A stretch of 64,000 nt of DNA, taken from assembly GCA_047777345.1 (NCBI GenBank), contig JBKEEJ010000001.1:186001-250000 (forward strand), given 5' to 3'. Below, piece after piece: positions 20,238 through 28,164 of the stretch. The DNA is from Anaerocolumna sp047777345. GTDB lineage: Bacteria; Bacillota; Clostridia; Lachnospirales; Lachnospiraceae. The notes beneath the pieces are model-generated. The model did no database searches. It had not been told where the DNA came from and saw only the letters and a program-made list of their open reading frames with translations. Within the stretch, counting starts at the first letter, position 1; each line of letters opens with the position of its first letter. Position numbers and translations under genes: made by a program.

Positions 20238-20780
20238 ATGGTATACTTGTTTTTAGCCGATGGTTTTGAAGAAATTGAAGCCCTTACTGTGGTGGATATG
20301 TTAAGAAGAGCAAAAATTGACATTCATACGGTATCAATTACCGGAAAGTCAAAAGTCACCGGTTCCCATCATATAACGGTAGAAGCAGACCAAGTATTTG
20401 GGGAATCGGATTACAGCAAGGCTGATATGCTTGTTTTACCGGGTGGAATGCCAGGCACCAATCATTTGGCCGAACATAAAGAATTGGGCCAGCTGCTGAA
20501 ACAGTTTGCCAAAGAAGGAGGAAATCTTGCGGCTATTTGTGCGGCTCCCAGTGTCCTTGGTATGTATGGCTTATTAAATGGCAAAAAGGCAACTTGTTTT
20601 CCGGGTTTTGAAGATAAGCTTACCGGTGCCGTTGTTACCGGAAATAAAACGGAAGTCTCTGACAATGTGATTACCGGCAAAGGAATGGGGGCAGCCATTG
20701 AATTTTCATTAAGGATTATTGAGAAACTAAAAGATAAGGAGACGGCCCATAAAGTTGCTGCCGCTATACAGTATCTTTAA
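20238..20780 (+). CDS. DJ-1/PfpI family protein (YajL-like)
   Basis: This is a 180-residue class I glutamine-amidotransferase-like fold. The conserved Glu in DGFEEIEA and the nucleophilic cysteine in AAICAAPSVLG mark the DJ-1 branch, whose members act on reactive carbonyls or serve as chaperones; the precise activity is debated. AAAGGAGTGG precedes the ATG, and TATAAT (20202-20207) is a likely -10. The last 17 bases overlap the 3' end of the convergent transporter gene, and no terminator is visible between them. Confidence 0.9.
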   Translation: MVYLFLADGFEEIEALTVVDMLRRAKIDIHTVSITGKSKVTGSHHITVEADQVFGESDYSKADMLVLPGGMPGTNHLAEHKELGQLLKQFAKEGGNLAAICAAPSVLGMYGLLNGKKATCFPGFEDKLTGAVVTGNKTEVSDNVITGKGMGAAIEFSLRIIEKLKDKETAHKVAAAIQYL

Positions 20781-22074
20781 TTTCTTTATATAACAGCCAA
20801 ATAGACACTACATTTGGTATTGTCATTAAGGCATTAATCAGATCGGACAGTTCCCATACAAATTCCAGTGATAAAACGGCACCAATAAATATCATAACGA
20901 TATAACAGATGCGGTAGGTACCTATTCCTTCTTTTCCGAAGAGATAGACTACCGCTTTTTCACCAAAATAGGACCAACCGATTAGTGTGGCTGCGGCAAA
21001 AGCAATAATGGATAAGCCCAATAAGTATCTGCCAAAAGGAATCTGGCTAAAAGCAATGCTGGTCAGTTCAGAGGCAGATGCCCCCTTTACAGACAGGGGG
21101 TTTTTTATAATATTGGATACAATTACGAGGCCTGTAATGGCACACATGACCACTGTGTCCCAGAATGTGGCACTCATAGAAACCAGGGCCTGATTATGAG
21201 GATTTTCCGTTTTGGCGCTGGCAGCCGCAATGGCAGCCGTACCAATTCCAGCCTCATTGGAAAACAGGCCTCTTGCAATACCATATCTGGCCGCGGTTTT
21301 TATGTTACTGCCAATAAACCCTCCTGCCATGGCATTGGGAAGGAAAGCGGAACGAAAGATCAGGGTAACGGAGGGCAGCAGATAGCGGTAGTTTATAATA
21401 AGAAGGATGACACAGGACAGAATATAAAAGAAACCCATAGCCGGAACCAGTTTGGTACAGATATTTCCGATGGATTTTATTCCTCCGATAATTACAAGTC
21501 CCGTAACCAGGGCGGTAATAAAGCCAACCAGGCAGGGGGAAAGTCCCCAAAGGTCCTTGGCCGTATCCGTTATTGAATTTGCCTGGGTGGAACACCCTAC
21601 TCCGTAAGAAGCAGCCAACGCAAGAAAACTGTACAAAACTGCCAAAGCCCTGGAATGAAGGCCGTGTTCCATAACGTACATGGGACCGCCGGAACAGGTA
21701 CCGTCTTTACTTTTGCGCCGGTAGCGGACACCCAGATAACATTCGGCATAAGTGGTTGCCATTCCAAGTATGCCCGTTAACCAGATCCATAGTATGGCTC
21801 CCGGTCCCCCTAAGGCTACGGCAGTGGAAACACCAATAATATTGCCAACCCCCAAGGTAGCGGCAAGGGTAGTGGTAAGAGCACCGAAGCTGCTGGTTTC
21901 TCCTTCTGACGAGGAAGTGGGTTTAACGGATAAACGTATGCCTGTTCCGATTTTTTTTTGAATGAATTTTAAACGCCAGGTAAGAAATAAATGGGTGGCC
22001 AAAAGAACAAACAGTATGGGACCGTTCCAAAGCAGTTTATTGAAATATTTTATGGCAGAAAAAATATCATTCAT
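20764..22074 (-). CDS. Sodium:alanine (AgcS-type) amino acid symporter
   Basis: An integral membrane protein of 436 residues with about ten helices. It carries the signature region TLAATLGVGNIIGVSTAVALGGPGA (split as TLAATLGVGNIIG and GVSTAVALGGPGA), the GGPMYVMEHGL motif and NEAGIGTAAIAAASA, all typical of the AgcS/AlsT family that imports alanine or glycine with sodium. AAGGAAG precedes the ATG. The 3' end overlaps the DJ-1 gene by 17 bases on the opposite strand. Substrate (alanine, glycine or glutamine) cannot be decided from sequence alone. Confidence 0.93.
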   Translation of the reverse strand: MNDIFSAIKYFNKLLWNGPILFVLLATHLFLTWRLKFIQKKIGTGIRLSVKPTSSSEGETSSFGALTTTLAATLGVGNIIGVSTAVALGGPGAILWIWLTGILGMATTYAECYLGVRYRRKSKDGTCSGGPMYVMEHGLHSRALAVLYSFLALAASYGVGCSTQANSITDTAKDLWGLSPCLVGFITALVTGLVIIGGIKSIGNICTKLVPAMGFFYILSCVILLIINYRYLLPSVTLIFRSAFLPNAMAGGFIGSNIKTAARYGIARGLFSNEAGIGTAAIAAASAKTENPHNQALVSMSATFWDTVVMCAITGLVIVSNIIKNPLSVKGASASELTSIAFSQIPFGRYLLGLSIIAFAAATLIGWSYFGEKAVVYLFGKEGIGTYRICYIVMIFIGAVLSLEFVWELSDLINALMTIPNVVSIWLLYKEIKDTV

Positions 22075-22403
22075 AAGCTTCCTTTTCTTAAATATTTTTT
22101 ACAGTATATGAGTCAAAAGGGACAAAATATGAAAAGAAATCAGAAAGTATCGGAATTGCAAATCCATTGTGCCGGATAGGTTATAACAGCTTATTGAAAG
22201 CGATGAAAATATGAAAATAATTTTAAGACAATAAATTTGAATAACAGTTCCATTACTTCCCATAATAATAATTTCTCTTTTGTTAACAATAATAGTATGA
22301 TAAATGATTCTTAAAACAAATCATTTATCATAGTCAATTAGTGTCTTGTCTTAAGCAAGTAATTGGTTGATTCTAACAATCTAACGTGGAGGTGATTTTT
22401 ATT
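22075..22403 (+). other. Upstream region of the SASP gene with a 14-bp palindrome
   Basis: GAATAA (22239-22244) and CATAATA (22261-22267), 16 bases apart, resemble forespore sigma-F/G promoter elements; this is tentative. Downstream, TATGATAAATGATT (22296-22309) pairs perfectly with AATCATTTATCATA (22319-22332). No other gene is seen. Confidence 0.4.
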
Positions 22404-22643
22404 ATGGCAAGTAACAACACTGGATCTAACAGAGCGGAAGTACCTCAGGCTAGAGAAGCACTTGACAGATTTAAAATGGAAGTTGCATCTGAACTTGGTG
22501 TACCTTTAAAACAAGGTTACAACGGAGATTTAACCAGCGCCCAGAACGGTTCTGTTGGCGGTGAAATGGTTAGACGTATGATTAGAAGACAAGAGGAAGC
22601 CATGTCCGGTCAATCTGGACAATCCGGTCAGGGATCATTCTAA
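22404..22643 (+). CDS. Alpha/beta-type small acid-soluble spore protein
   Basis: A 79-residue DNA-coating spore protein. The conserved core ALDRFKMEVASELGVPL (helix with the GPR protease-type site), the second block GDLTSAQNGSVGGEMVRRMI and a Gly/Gln/Ser-rich tail are visible. Such proteins saturate spore DNA and protect it from UV and heat. The start is 22404 because TGGAGGTGAT (22387-22396) is its ribosome binding site; an ATG at 22386 would sit inside that site. This gene is the clearest evidence that the organism sporulates. Expression is likely forespore-specific. Confidence 0.95.
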   Translation: MASNNTGSNRAEVPQAREALDRFKMEVASELGVPLKQGYNGDLTSAQNGSVGGEMVRRMIRRQEEAMSGQSGQSGQGSF

Positions 22644-22718
22644 GGAAAAGAGATAAAATAAAGTTAGCTTAAATTATACAACAAATGCTGTATAATTGCT
22701 GTACGAGTTAACTTAGGC

Positions 22719-22797
22719 AAAAACATCATCTGGATATATTGCCGGGATTTGATAGAAAATCATTTTACCGGACAGTATATTACAGATGATGTTTTTT
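22719..22797. terminator. Long composite hairpin, possible SASP terminator or palindromic repeat
   Basis: AAAAACATCATCTG (22719-22732) pairs perfectly with CAGATGATGTTTTT (22783-22796). Inner segments ATATA/TATAT, CCGG/CCGG and TGAT/ATCA continue the pairing. A T tract follows on the plus strand and its complement precedes it, so it can act in both directions. Confidence 0.6.
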
Positions 22798-22993
22798 ATA
22801 TCAATGGTAATTCTTTTCGAATTTCCTAATATAAAAAGCTTTCCAAAATAAACGGCAGACTTACTTTGGAATGGTATAAAAGGATAGTTTTTTTCGGAAA
22901 GGCCCCAAACAGGGCATAGGAACATATGATAAATAAATGATTTTTGCAACCAGTTAATTCACCGGTCCGGTTATTTGACAACGACAGATTAGG

Positions 22994-23022
22994 TTGCGTG
23001 AATTGTACGGTTATGTTACAAT
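22994..23022 (+). promoter_or_regulatory. Promoter of glmM
   Basis: TTGCGT (22994-22999), a 17-base spacer and TACAAT (23017-23022). Confidence 0.5.
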
Positions 23023-23153
23023 CGGATATGGGTTTGTACAGCCAGTATGGGGTTATGATATGTATAAGTTACAGGAGAGTAATTATATATTAACATATAT
23101 AAAAACTATTTTTTAAAAGAGTAATTATTTTTATGAATAAAGGAGTTTCTGGT

Positions 23154-24500
23154 ATGGGTAAATATTTTGGAACGGACGGCTTTCGTGGCGAAGCCAATGT
23201 AGACTTGACGGTAGAACATGCTTATAAAGTTGGCAGGTTTTTGGGATATTATTTTGGAAAAGACCATAAACCCAATGTGGTAATCGGAAAAGATACGAGA
23301 AGGTCCAGTTATATGTTTGAGTATGCTTTAGTTTCCGGACTGACGGCAAGTGGTGCAGATGTATATCTGATGCACGTTACAAGCACTCCCAGTGTTTCTT
23401 ATCTTATAAGAAGTGAGCATTTCGATTGCGGTATCATGATTTCTGCAAGTCACAATCCCTTTTATGATAACGGAATAAAAATACTAAACGGAAATGGTTA
23501 TAAGTTGGAAGCTGAAGTGGAAAATCTTATTGAGAAATACATAGACGGAGAAGGAGAAGATATTCCATTTGCAAAACGTGAAAAAATTGGTAAGACTACG
23601 GATTATTATATAGGAAGGAACCGCTATATTGGTTATTTGATTTCCCTGGCAACCCGGTCTTTTTCCGGTATAAAGGTTGGCCTTGACTGTGCCAACGGCT
23701 CCGCTTCCACCATTGCGAAGGGGGTATTTGATGCCTTGGGGGCAAAAACGTATACCATTAATAATGAACCCAATGGCACCAATATTAATCAGGGTTGTGG
23801 ATCAACCCATATTGAGGTTCTTCAGAAATATGTGATAGAAAATAAGCTGGACGTAGGTTTTGCCTATGACGGGGATGCGGACCGCTGTTTAGCTGTGGAT
23901 GATAAGGGCAATATTATAGATGGTGACCTGATTATGTATATCTGTGGCTTATATATGAAAGAACGGGGAGAGTTAAATAATAATACCATTGTTACTACGA
24001 TTATGTCCAATTTGGGACTTTATAAGGCACTGGATGAAAAGGGAATCTCTTATGTGAAAACAGCGGTAGGTGATAAGTATGTTTACGAAAGCATGCTGGA
24101 AAATGGTTATTCCATCGGCGGAGAGCAATCCGGCCATATTATATTCAGTAAACATGCAACCACCGGCGACGGCATATTAACATCTTTAAAGATAATGGAA
24201 GTAATGCTGGAAAAGAAAGCGAAATTATCGGATTTGGCCAAAGACGTATATATTTATCCGCAGCTTTTACAGAATGTAAAGGTGAAGAATAAGAAAGCGG
24301 CTAAGGAAGACGATAAGGTGAAAGAAGTAATCCAAAAGGTAGAAAAGGATCTTGGTGAAGATGGCAGAATCCTGGTAAGAGAAAGCGGTACGGAACCGGT
24401 AATCCGGGTTATGGTAGAAGCCAAAAGTCATGAACTGTGCAAACAGTATGTGGAAAGAGTGGTTCAGACTTTAAAGGAACAGGGACATGTAACAGAGTAA
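23154..24500 (+). CDS. glmM: Phosphoglucosamine mutase
   Basis: GlmM converts glucosamine-6-phosphate to glucosamine-1-phosphate for UDP-GlcNAc synthesis. The first residues GKYFGTDGFRGEAN, the phosphoserine loop ISASHNP (Ser99), the metal site DGDADRCLAVD, GGEQSGHIIF and the phosphate-binding RESGTEPVIRVM are present. The start at 23154 is preferred because AAAGGAG (23139-23145) lies 8 bases upstream; an ATG at 23133 overlaps that site. The 448-residue length is exactly typical. The pgm/manB paralogs lack GEQSGHIIF in this form, so the GlmM call is firm. Confidence 0.93.
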   Translation: MGKYFGTDGFRGEANVDLTVEHAYKVGRFLGYYFGKDHKPNVVIGKDTRRSSYMFEYALVSGLTASGADVYLMHVTSTPSVSYLIRSEHFDCGIMISASHNPFYDNGIKILNGNGYKLEAEVENLIEKYIDGEGEDIPFAKREKIGKTTDYYIGRNRYIGYLISLATRSFSGIKVGLDCANGSASTIAKGVFDALGAKTYTINNEPNGTNINQGCGSTHIEVLQKYVIENKLDVGFAYDGDADRCLAVDDKGNIIDGDLIMYICGLYMKERGELNNNTIVTTIMSNLGLYKALDEKGISYVKTAVGDKYVYESMLENGYSIGGEQSGHIIFSKHATTGDGILTSLKIMEVMLEKKAKLSDLAKDVYIYPQLLQNVKVKNKKAAKEDDKVKEVIQKVEKDLGEDGRILVRESGTEPVIRVMVEAKSHELCKQYVERVVQTLKEQGHVTE

Positions 24501-24598
24501 TTCCAGTCTGATTTAGGAGCAAATTTTACTATTTTTTGAAAAAAGGACTGTACAGAAAAGTTGATGCAAAAATAAATATGGTATTTACAGATTGTCTA

Positions 24599-24607
24599 TG
24601 TTATAAT
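24599..24607 (+). promoter_or_regulatory. Extended -10 promoter of the tig-clpP-clpX operon
   Basis: TGT precedes TATAAT (24602-24607), giving an extended -10. TTTACA lies upstream at too short a distance for a standard -35. A leader of about 150 bases follows. Confidence 0.5.
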
Positions 24608-24759
24608 ATACTAATGTCAAACGTCAGAATGGGAAACTGCCTTATTTAATGGGAATCTGGAATTTTCGGTATTACTATGGGAGCCAGCGGGTATATTGAC
24701 GAAAAATTTAGGATCGTATCAGAATTGAACGTTCACATATTTAAGGAGGAAATATTAAA

Positions 24760-26046
24760 ATGAGTTTACAAGTAGAAAAACTAGAAAAGAACATGGTGAA
24801 ATTAACCATAGAAGCAACAGCTGAAGAATTTGAAGAGGCTATGGAGAAAGCTTATCAGAAAAATAAAAACAGAATCAATGTTCATGGCTTTAGAAGAGGA
24901 AAAGCTCCCCGCAGCATTATTGAAAAATTTTACGGACCAAGTATTTTTTATGAAGATGCAGCTAACGCAATAATTCCAGATGCTTATGAAAAAGCAGCAG
25001 AAGAAAGCGGATTAGAAATCGTATCCAGACCGGAAATTGATGTGGTTCAGATAGAAAAAGGCAAACCATTTATTTTTACGGCTGAAGTTGCAGTAAAACC
25101 GGAAGTAACATTGGGAGATTACAAAGGTATTCAGGTAGAAAAGACTTCCGTTGAAGTAACAGAGGAAGAAATTAATGCTGAAATTGACAAAGTAAGAGAT
25201 CAGAATTCCAGGATTATTACCGTAGAAGACAGACCTGTTGCAGATAAAGATATTGTTGTAATTGATTTTGAAGGTTTTGTTGACGGCGTTCCGTTTGAAG
25301 GCGGCAAAGGTGAAAATTATTCCTTAACAATTGGTTCTCATACCTTTATCGATACTTTTGAAGAACAGTTAATCGGTAAATCCGTTGGAGAAGAAACAGA
25401 AGTTAACGTTACTTTCCCTGCTGATTACCATGTGGCAGATTTGGCTGGAAAAGCTGCTGTGTTCAAAGTTAAGATTAAAGAAATCAAAGTGAAAGAGTTA
25501 CCGGAATTAGATGATGATTTCGCACAGGATGTTTCTGAATTTGACACTCTGGACGAATATAAGGCAGATGTGAAAGCTACTATATTAAAAAGGAAAGAAA
25601 ACGAAGCAAAAACTGCAAAAGAAGATAAAGTAATTGAAAAAATCATTGAGAATGCTACTATGGAAATACCAGATGCCATGGTGGAAACTCAGGTTAGACA
25701 GATGGCAGACGATTTTGCCCAGAGAATCCAGTCTCAAGGATTGTCAATTGAACAGTATTTCCAGTTTACAGGAATGAATGCAAAACAGCTGTTTGATCAG
25801 ATGAGACCTCAGGCTCTTAAGAGAATTCAGACCAGATTAGTTCTGGAAGCAGTTGTAAAGGCAGAAAATATTACAGTATCTGATGAAGAATACGAAGAAG
25901 AACTTAAGAAAATGGCAGAAGCCTATAAGATGGAAGTAGATAAATTAAAAGAACTAATTGGCGAAAAGGAAAAAGAACAGCTGGTTATGGATTTGGCCGT
26001 ACAAAAAGCAATAGATTTTGTTACAGAAGCAGCCGTAGAGGTTTAA
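24760..26046 (+). CDS. tig: Trigger factor, ribosome-associated chaperone and prolyl isomerase
   Basis: Domains in order: N-terminal ribosome-binding domain with the GFRRGKAPRSIIEKFYG signature (about 43-59), an FKBP-type PPIase domain (about 155-240; FEGFVDGVPFEGGKGENYSL), and a long helical C-terminal chaperone domain. The total of 428 residues is normal. AAGGAGG precedes the ATG at 8 bases. It leads the tig-clpP-clpX-(lon) proteostasis cluster, the common gene order in Firmicutes and Proteobacteria. Confidence 0.96.
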   Translation: MSLQVEKLEKNMVKLTIEATAEEFEEAMEKAYQKNKNRINVHGFRRGKAPRSIIEKFYGPSIFYEDAANAIIPDAYEKAAEESGLEIVSRPEIDVVQIEKGKPFIFTAEVAVKPEVTLGDYKGIQVEKTSVEVTEEEINAEIDKVRDQNSRIITVEDRPVADKDIVVIDFEGFVDGVPFEGGKGENYSLTIGSHTFIDTFEEQLIGKSVGEETEVNVTFPADYHVADLAGKAAVFKVKIKEIKVKELPELDDDFAQDVSEFDTLDEYKADVKATILKRKENEAKTAKEDKVIEKIIENATMEIPDAMVETQVRQMADDFAQRIQSQGLSIEQYFQFTGMNAKQLFDQMRPQALKRIQTRLVLEAVVKAENITVSDEEYEEELKKMAEAYKMEVDKLKELIGEKEKEQLVMDLAVQKAIDFVTEAAVEV

Positions 26047-26095
26047 TAACTGTCTTTTAAGATCGCCAAGATTAATCCAAGAAGGAGGATATACT

Positions 26096-26677
26096 ATGAG
26101 TTTAGTACCATACGTCATTGAGCAAACAAGCCGTGGTGAAAGATCATACGATATTTATTCCAGATTATTAAAAGATAGAATTATTTTTCTGGGTGAAGAA
26201 GTTACTGATGTTTCAGCAAATATCGTTGTTGCTCAGTTGCTGTTTTTGGAGTCGGAAGACCCTAATAAAGATATTAGTCTGTATATTAACAGCCCGGGTG
26301 GTTCCGTATCTGCCGGATTGGCCATTTATGATACGATGAACTATATTAAATGTGATGTATCAACGATTTGCATAGGTATGGCAGCTAGTATGGGCGCATT
26401 TCTTTTAGCAGGCGGAGCCAAGGGTAAGCGATATGCCCTTCCTAATGCGGAAGTTATGATTCATCAGCCTTCTGGTGGTGCAAAAGGTCAGGCTACAGAT
26501 ATTAAAATTGTTGCAGAAAATATAATCAAAACGAAAAAGAGACTGAATGAAATCCTTGCTGCCAATACCGGAAAGCCTTTGGAAGTTATCGAAGTCGATA
26601 CGGAAAGAGATTATTACATGAGTGCGGAAGAGGCAAAGGCTTACGGCATTATTGATAATGTAATTACAAGCAGATAA
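26096..26677 (+). CDS. clpP: ATP-dependent Clp protease proteolytic subunit
   Basis: ClpP forms the tetradecameric serine protease chamber served by ClpX and ClpC. The catalytic triad is Ser98 (GMAASMGAF), His123 (MIHQPSGG) and Asp172 (ERDYYM). The handle sequence GQATDIKIVAENI is conserved, and the N-terminal LVPYVIEQTSRGERSYDIYS is standard. AGGAGG lies upstream. It is 49 bases after tig with no terminator between. Confidence 0.97.
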   Translation: MSLVPYVIEQTSRGERSYDIYSRLLKDRIIFLGEEVTDVSANIVVAQLLFLESEDPNKDISLYINSPGGSVSAGLAIYDTMNYIKCDVSTICIGMAASMGAFLLAGGAKGKRYALPNAEVMIHQPSGGAKGQATDIKIVAENIIKTKKRLNEILAANTGKPLEVIEVDTERDYYMSAEEAKAYGIIDNVITSR

Positions 26678-26719
26678 CTCTTAACACGGAACTTAAAAAA
26701 GAAGGGAGTTGATAAACGA

Positions 26720-28015
26720 GTGGCAAACAGAACCGATGACAGAAAACAGGTAAGATGTTCCTTTTGCAATAAAACGCAGGATCAGGTAAGAAAGTTAATT
26801 GCCGGACCAGGCAATGTATATATATGCAATGAGTGTATTGAAATCTGTTCGGAAATCGTAGAAGAAGAATATGACGACGTTGTACAGGATTCCGATATTA
26901 ATTTATTAAAACCTGTGGAAATAAAGAACTTTCTGGACCAGTATGTTATTGGACAGGAAGAAGCGAAAAAGGTTTTAGCAGTATCGGTTTATAATCACTA
27001 TAAACGTGTATTGGCCGGGAAAGACCTGGATGTTGAACTGCAAAAGAGCAACATTCTTATGATTGGGCCCACAGGTTCGGGTAAAACTTATTTAGCCCAG
27101 ACTTTGGCTAAACTTCTGAATGTACCATTTGCCATTGCTGATGCTACGGCATTAACAGAAGCGGGTTATGTAGGTGAAGATGTGGAAAACATCTTGTTAA
27201 AGCTGATTCAGGCAGCTGAGTTTGACGTGGAGAGAGCAGAGCATGGTATAATATATATCGATGAAATTGATAAGATAACCAGAAAGTCAGAGAATACTTC
27301 CATAACCCGTGATGTATCCGGTGAGGGAGTTCAGCAGGCTTTATTAAAGATACTGGAAGGAACCATTGCTTCCGTTCCGCCTCAGGGAGGTAGAAAACAC
27401 CCTCATCAGGAGTTTATTCAGATTGATACAACCAACATTTTGTTTATCTGCGGTGGAGCTTTTGATGGTCTGGAAAAGATTATCGAAGCAAGACTCGGAC
27501 AGAAGTCCATTGGATTTAATGCCAATATTTCTGGCGGTGTCAAAGAAAATATCGGTACGCTTTTCAGACAGGCAATGCCTCAGGATTTCGTGAAATATGG
27601 CCTGATTCCGGAATTCGTAGGCCGTGTTCCCGTAACAGTGGCCCTGGATTTACTGGATGAAGACGCGTTAGTTCGTATTCTGACGGAACCAAAGAATGCA
27701 ATTGTAAAACAGTACAAAAAACTGTTTGAATTAGACGGAGTTGAATTGGAATTCGAAGACGAGGCAATTCGTACTATAGCAAAACGTTCTCTCGAAAGAA
27801 AAACAGGAGCAAGAGGGTTGCGTGCAATCATGGAATCCATTATGATGGATTCTATGTATAAAGTCCCATCGGATACACGAATCTTGAAGTGTATTATTAC
27901 CAAAGAAGCAGCGGAAGGTGGTACCTTACCAACATTAATATTATCAGAGGATAGTCAGCCAAGAAAAGCTATATCAAAACGGGTACCGAAAAAAAACAGT
28001 AACGAAATTGCTTAA
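26720..28015 (+). CDS. clpX: ATP-dependent Clp protease ATP-binding subunit ClpX
   Basis: An AAA+ unfoldase that feeds ClpP. An N-terminal C4 zinc-binding domain (Cys13, Cys16, Cys36, Cys39), Walker A GPTGSGKT (116-123), Walker B IIYIDEIDKI and the RKSENTSITRDVSGEGVQQALL pore/sensor region (read in two parts) are present. The start codon is GTG at 26720, with AAGGGAG 8-10 bases upstream; this matches the usual N-terminus before the zinc domain. It follows clpP by 42 bases. Confidence 0.97.
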   Translation: MANRTDDRKQVRCSFCNKTQDQVRKLIAGPGNVYICNECIEICSEIVEEEYDDVVQDSDINLLKPVEIKNFLDQYVIGQEEAKKVLAVSVYNHYKRVLAGKDLDVELQKSNILMIGPTGSGKTYLAQTLAKLLNVPFAIADATALTEAGYVGEDVENILLKLIQAAEFDVERAEHGIIYIDEIDKITRKSENTSITRDVSGEGVQQALLKILEGTIASVPPQGGRKHPHQEFIQIDTTNILFICGGAFDGLEKIIEARLGQKSIGFNANISGGVKENIGTLFRQAMPQDFVKYGLIPEFVGRVPVTVALDLLDEDALVRILTEPKNAIVKQYKKLFELDGVELEFEDEAIRTIAKRSLERKTGARGLRAIMESIMMDSMYKVPSDTRILKCIITKEAAEGGTLPTLILSEDSQPRKAISKRVPKKNSNEIA

Positions 28016-28030
28016 AATATTTTAGACAGG

Positions 28031-28125
28031 GGGCTGTCTTAAAATACCTTTATTGTTCCAACATAACTTCAGGAAGTAAAGAATGAAGTTCATGGAAAAA
28101 TGATGAAGGCATTTTAAGACAGTCC
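28031..28125. repeat. MITE-like palindromic element between clpX and lon
   Basis: The outer arms 28031-28050 and 28106-28125 pair at 19 of 20 positions (GGGCTGTCTTAAAAT against ATTTTAAGACAGTCC, with one G-U). Inner arms TTCCA/TGGAA and AACTTC/GAAGTT extend the cruciform to nearly the whole 95 bases. No U tract follows. The GGGGCTGTCTTAAAA edge resembles insertion-sequence termini, so a small non-autonomous element is plausible, though it may also affect readthrough from clpX into lon. Confidence 0.6.
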
Positions 28126-28164
28126 TTTCAACATACAGATATAGTAAAGGCAGGTGGAGAAAAG

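Larger units (their letters stand above)
22644..23153 (+). other. Intergenic region between SASP and glmM
   Basis: It holds a 79-base multi-segment hairpin (22719-22797) followed by T-rich sequence and, near the end, the glmM promoter. A minus-strand open frame from about 22949 to 22713 starts with TTG, has no ribosome binding site and runs through the hairpin, so I do not call it. Confidence 0.5.

Noticed and set aside
22713..22949. 78-codon open frame on the minus strand between SASP and glmM
   Set aside because: TTG start, no ribosome binding site, and it runs through a 79-base hairpin; composition does not look like a gene.
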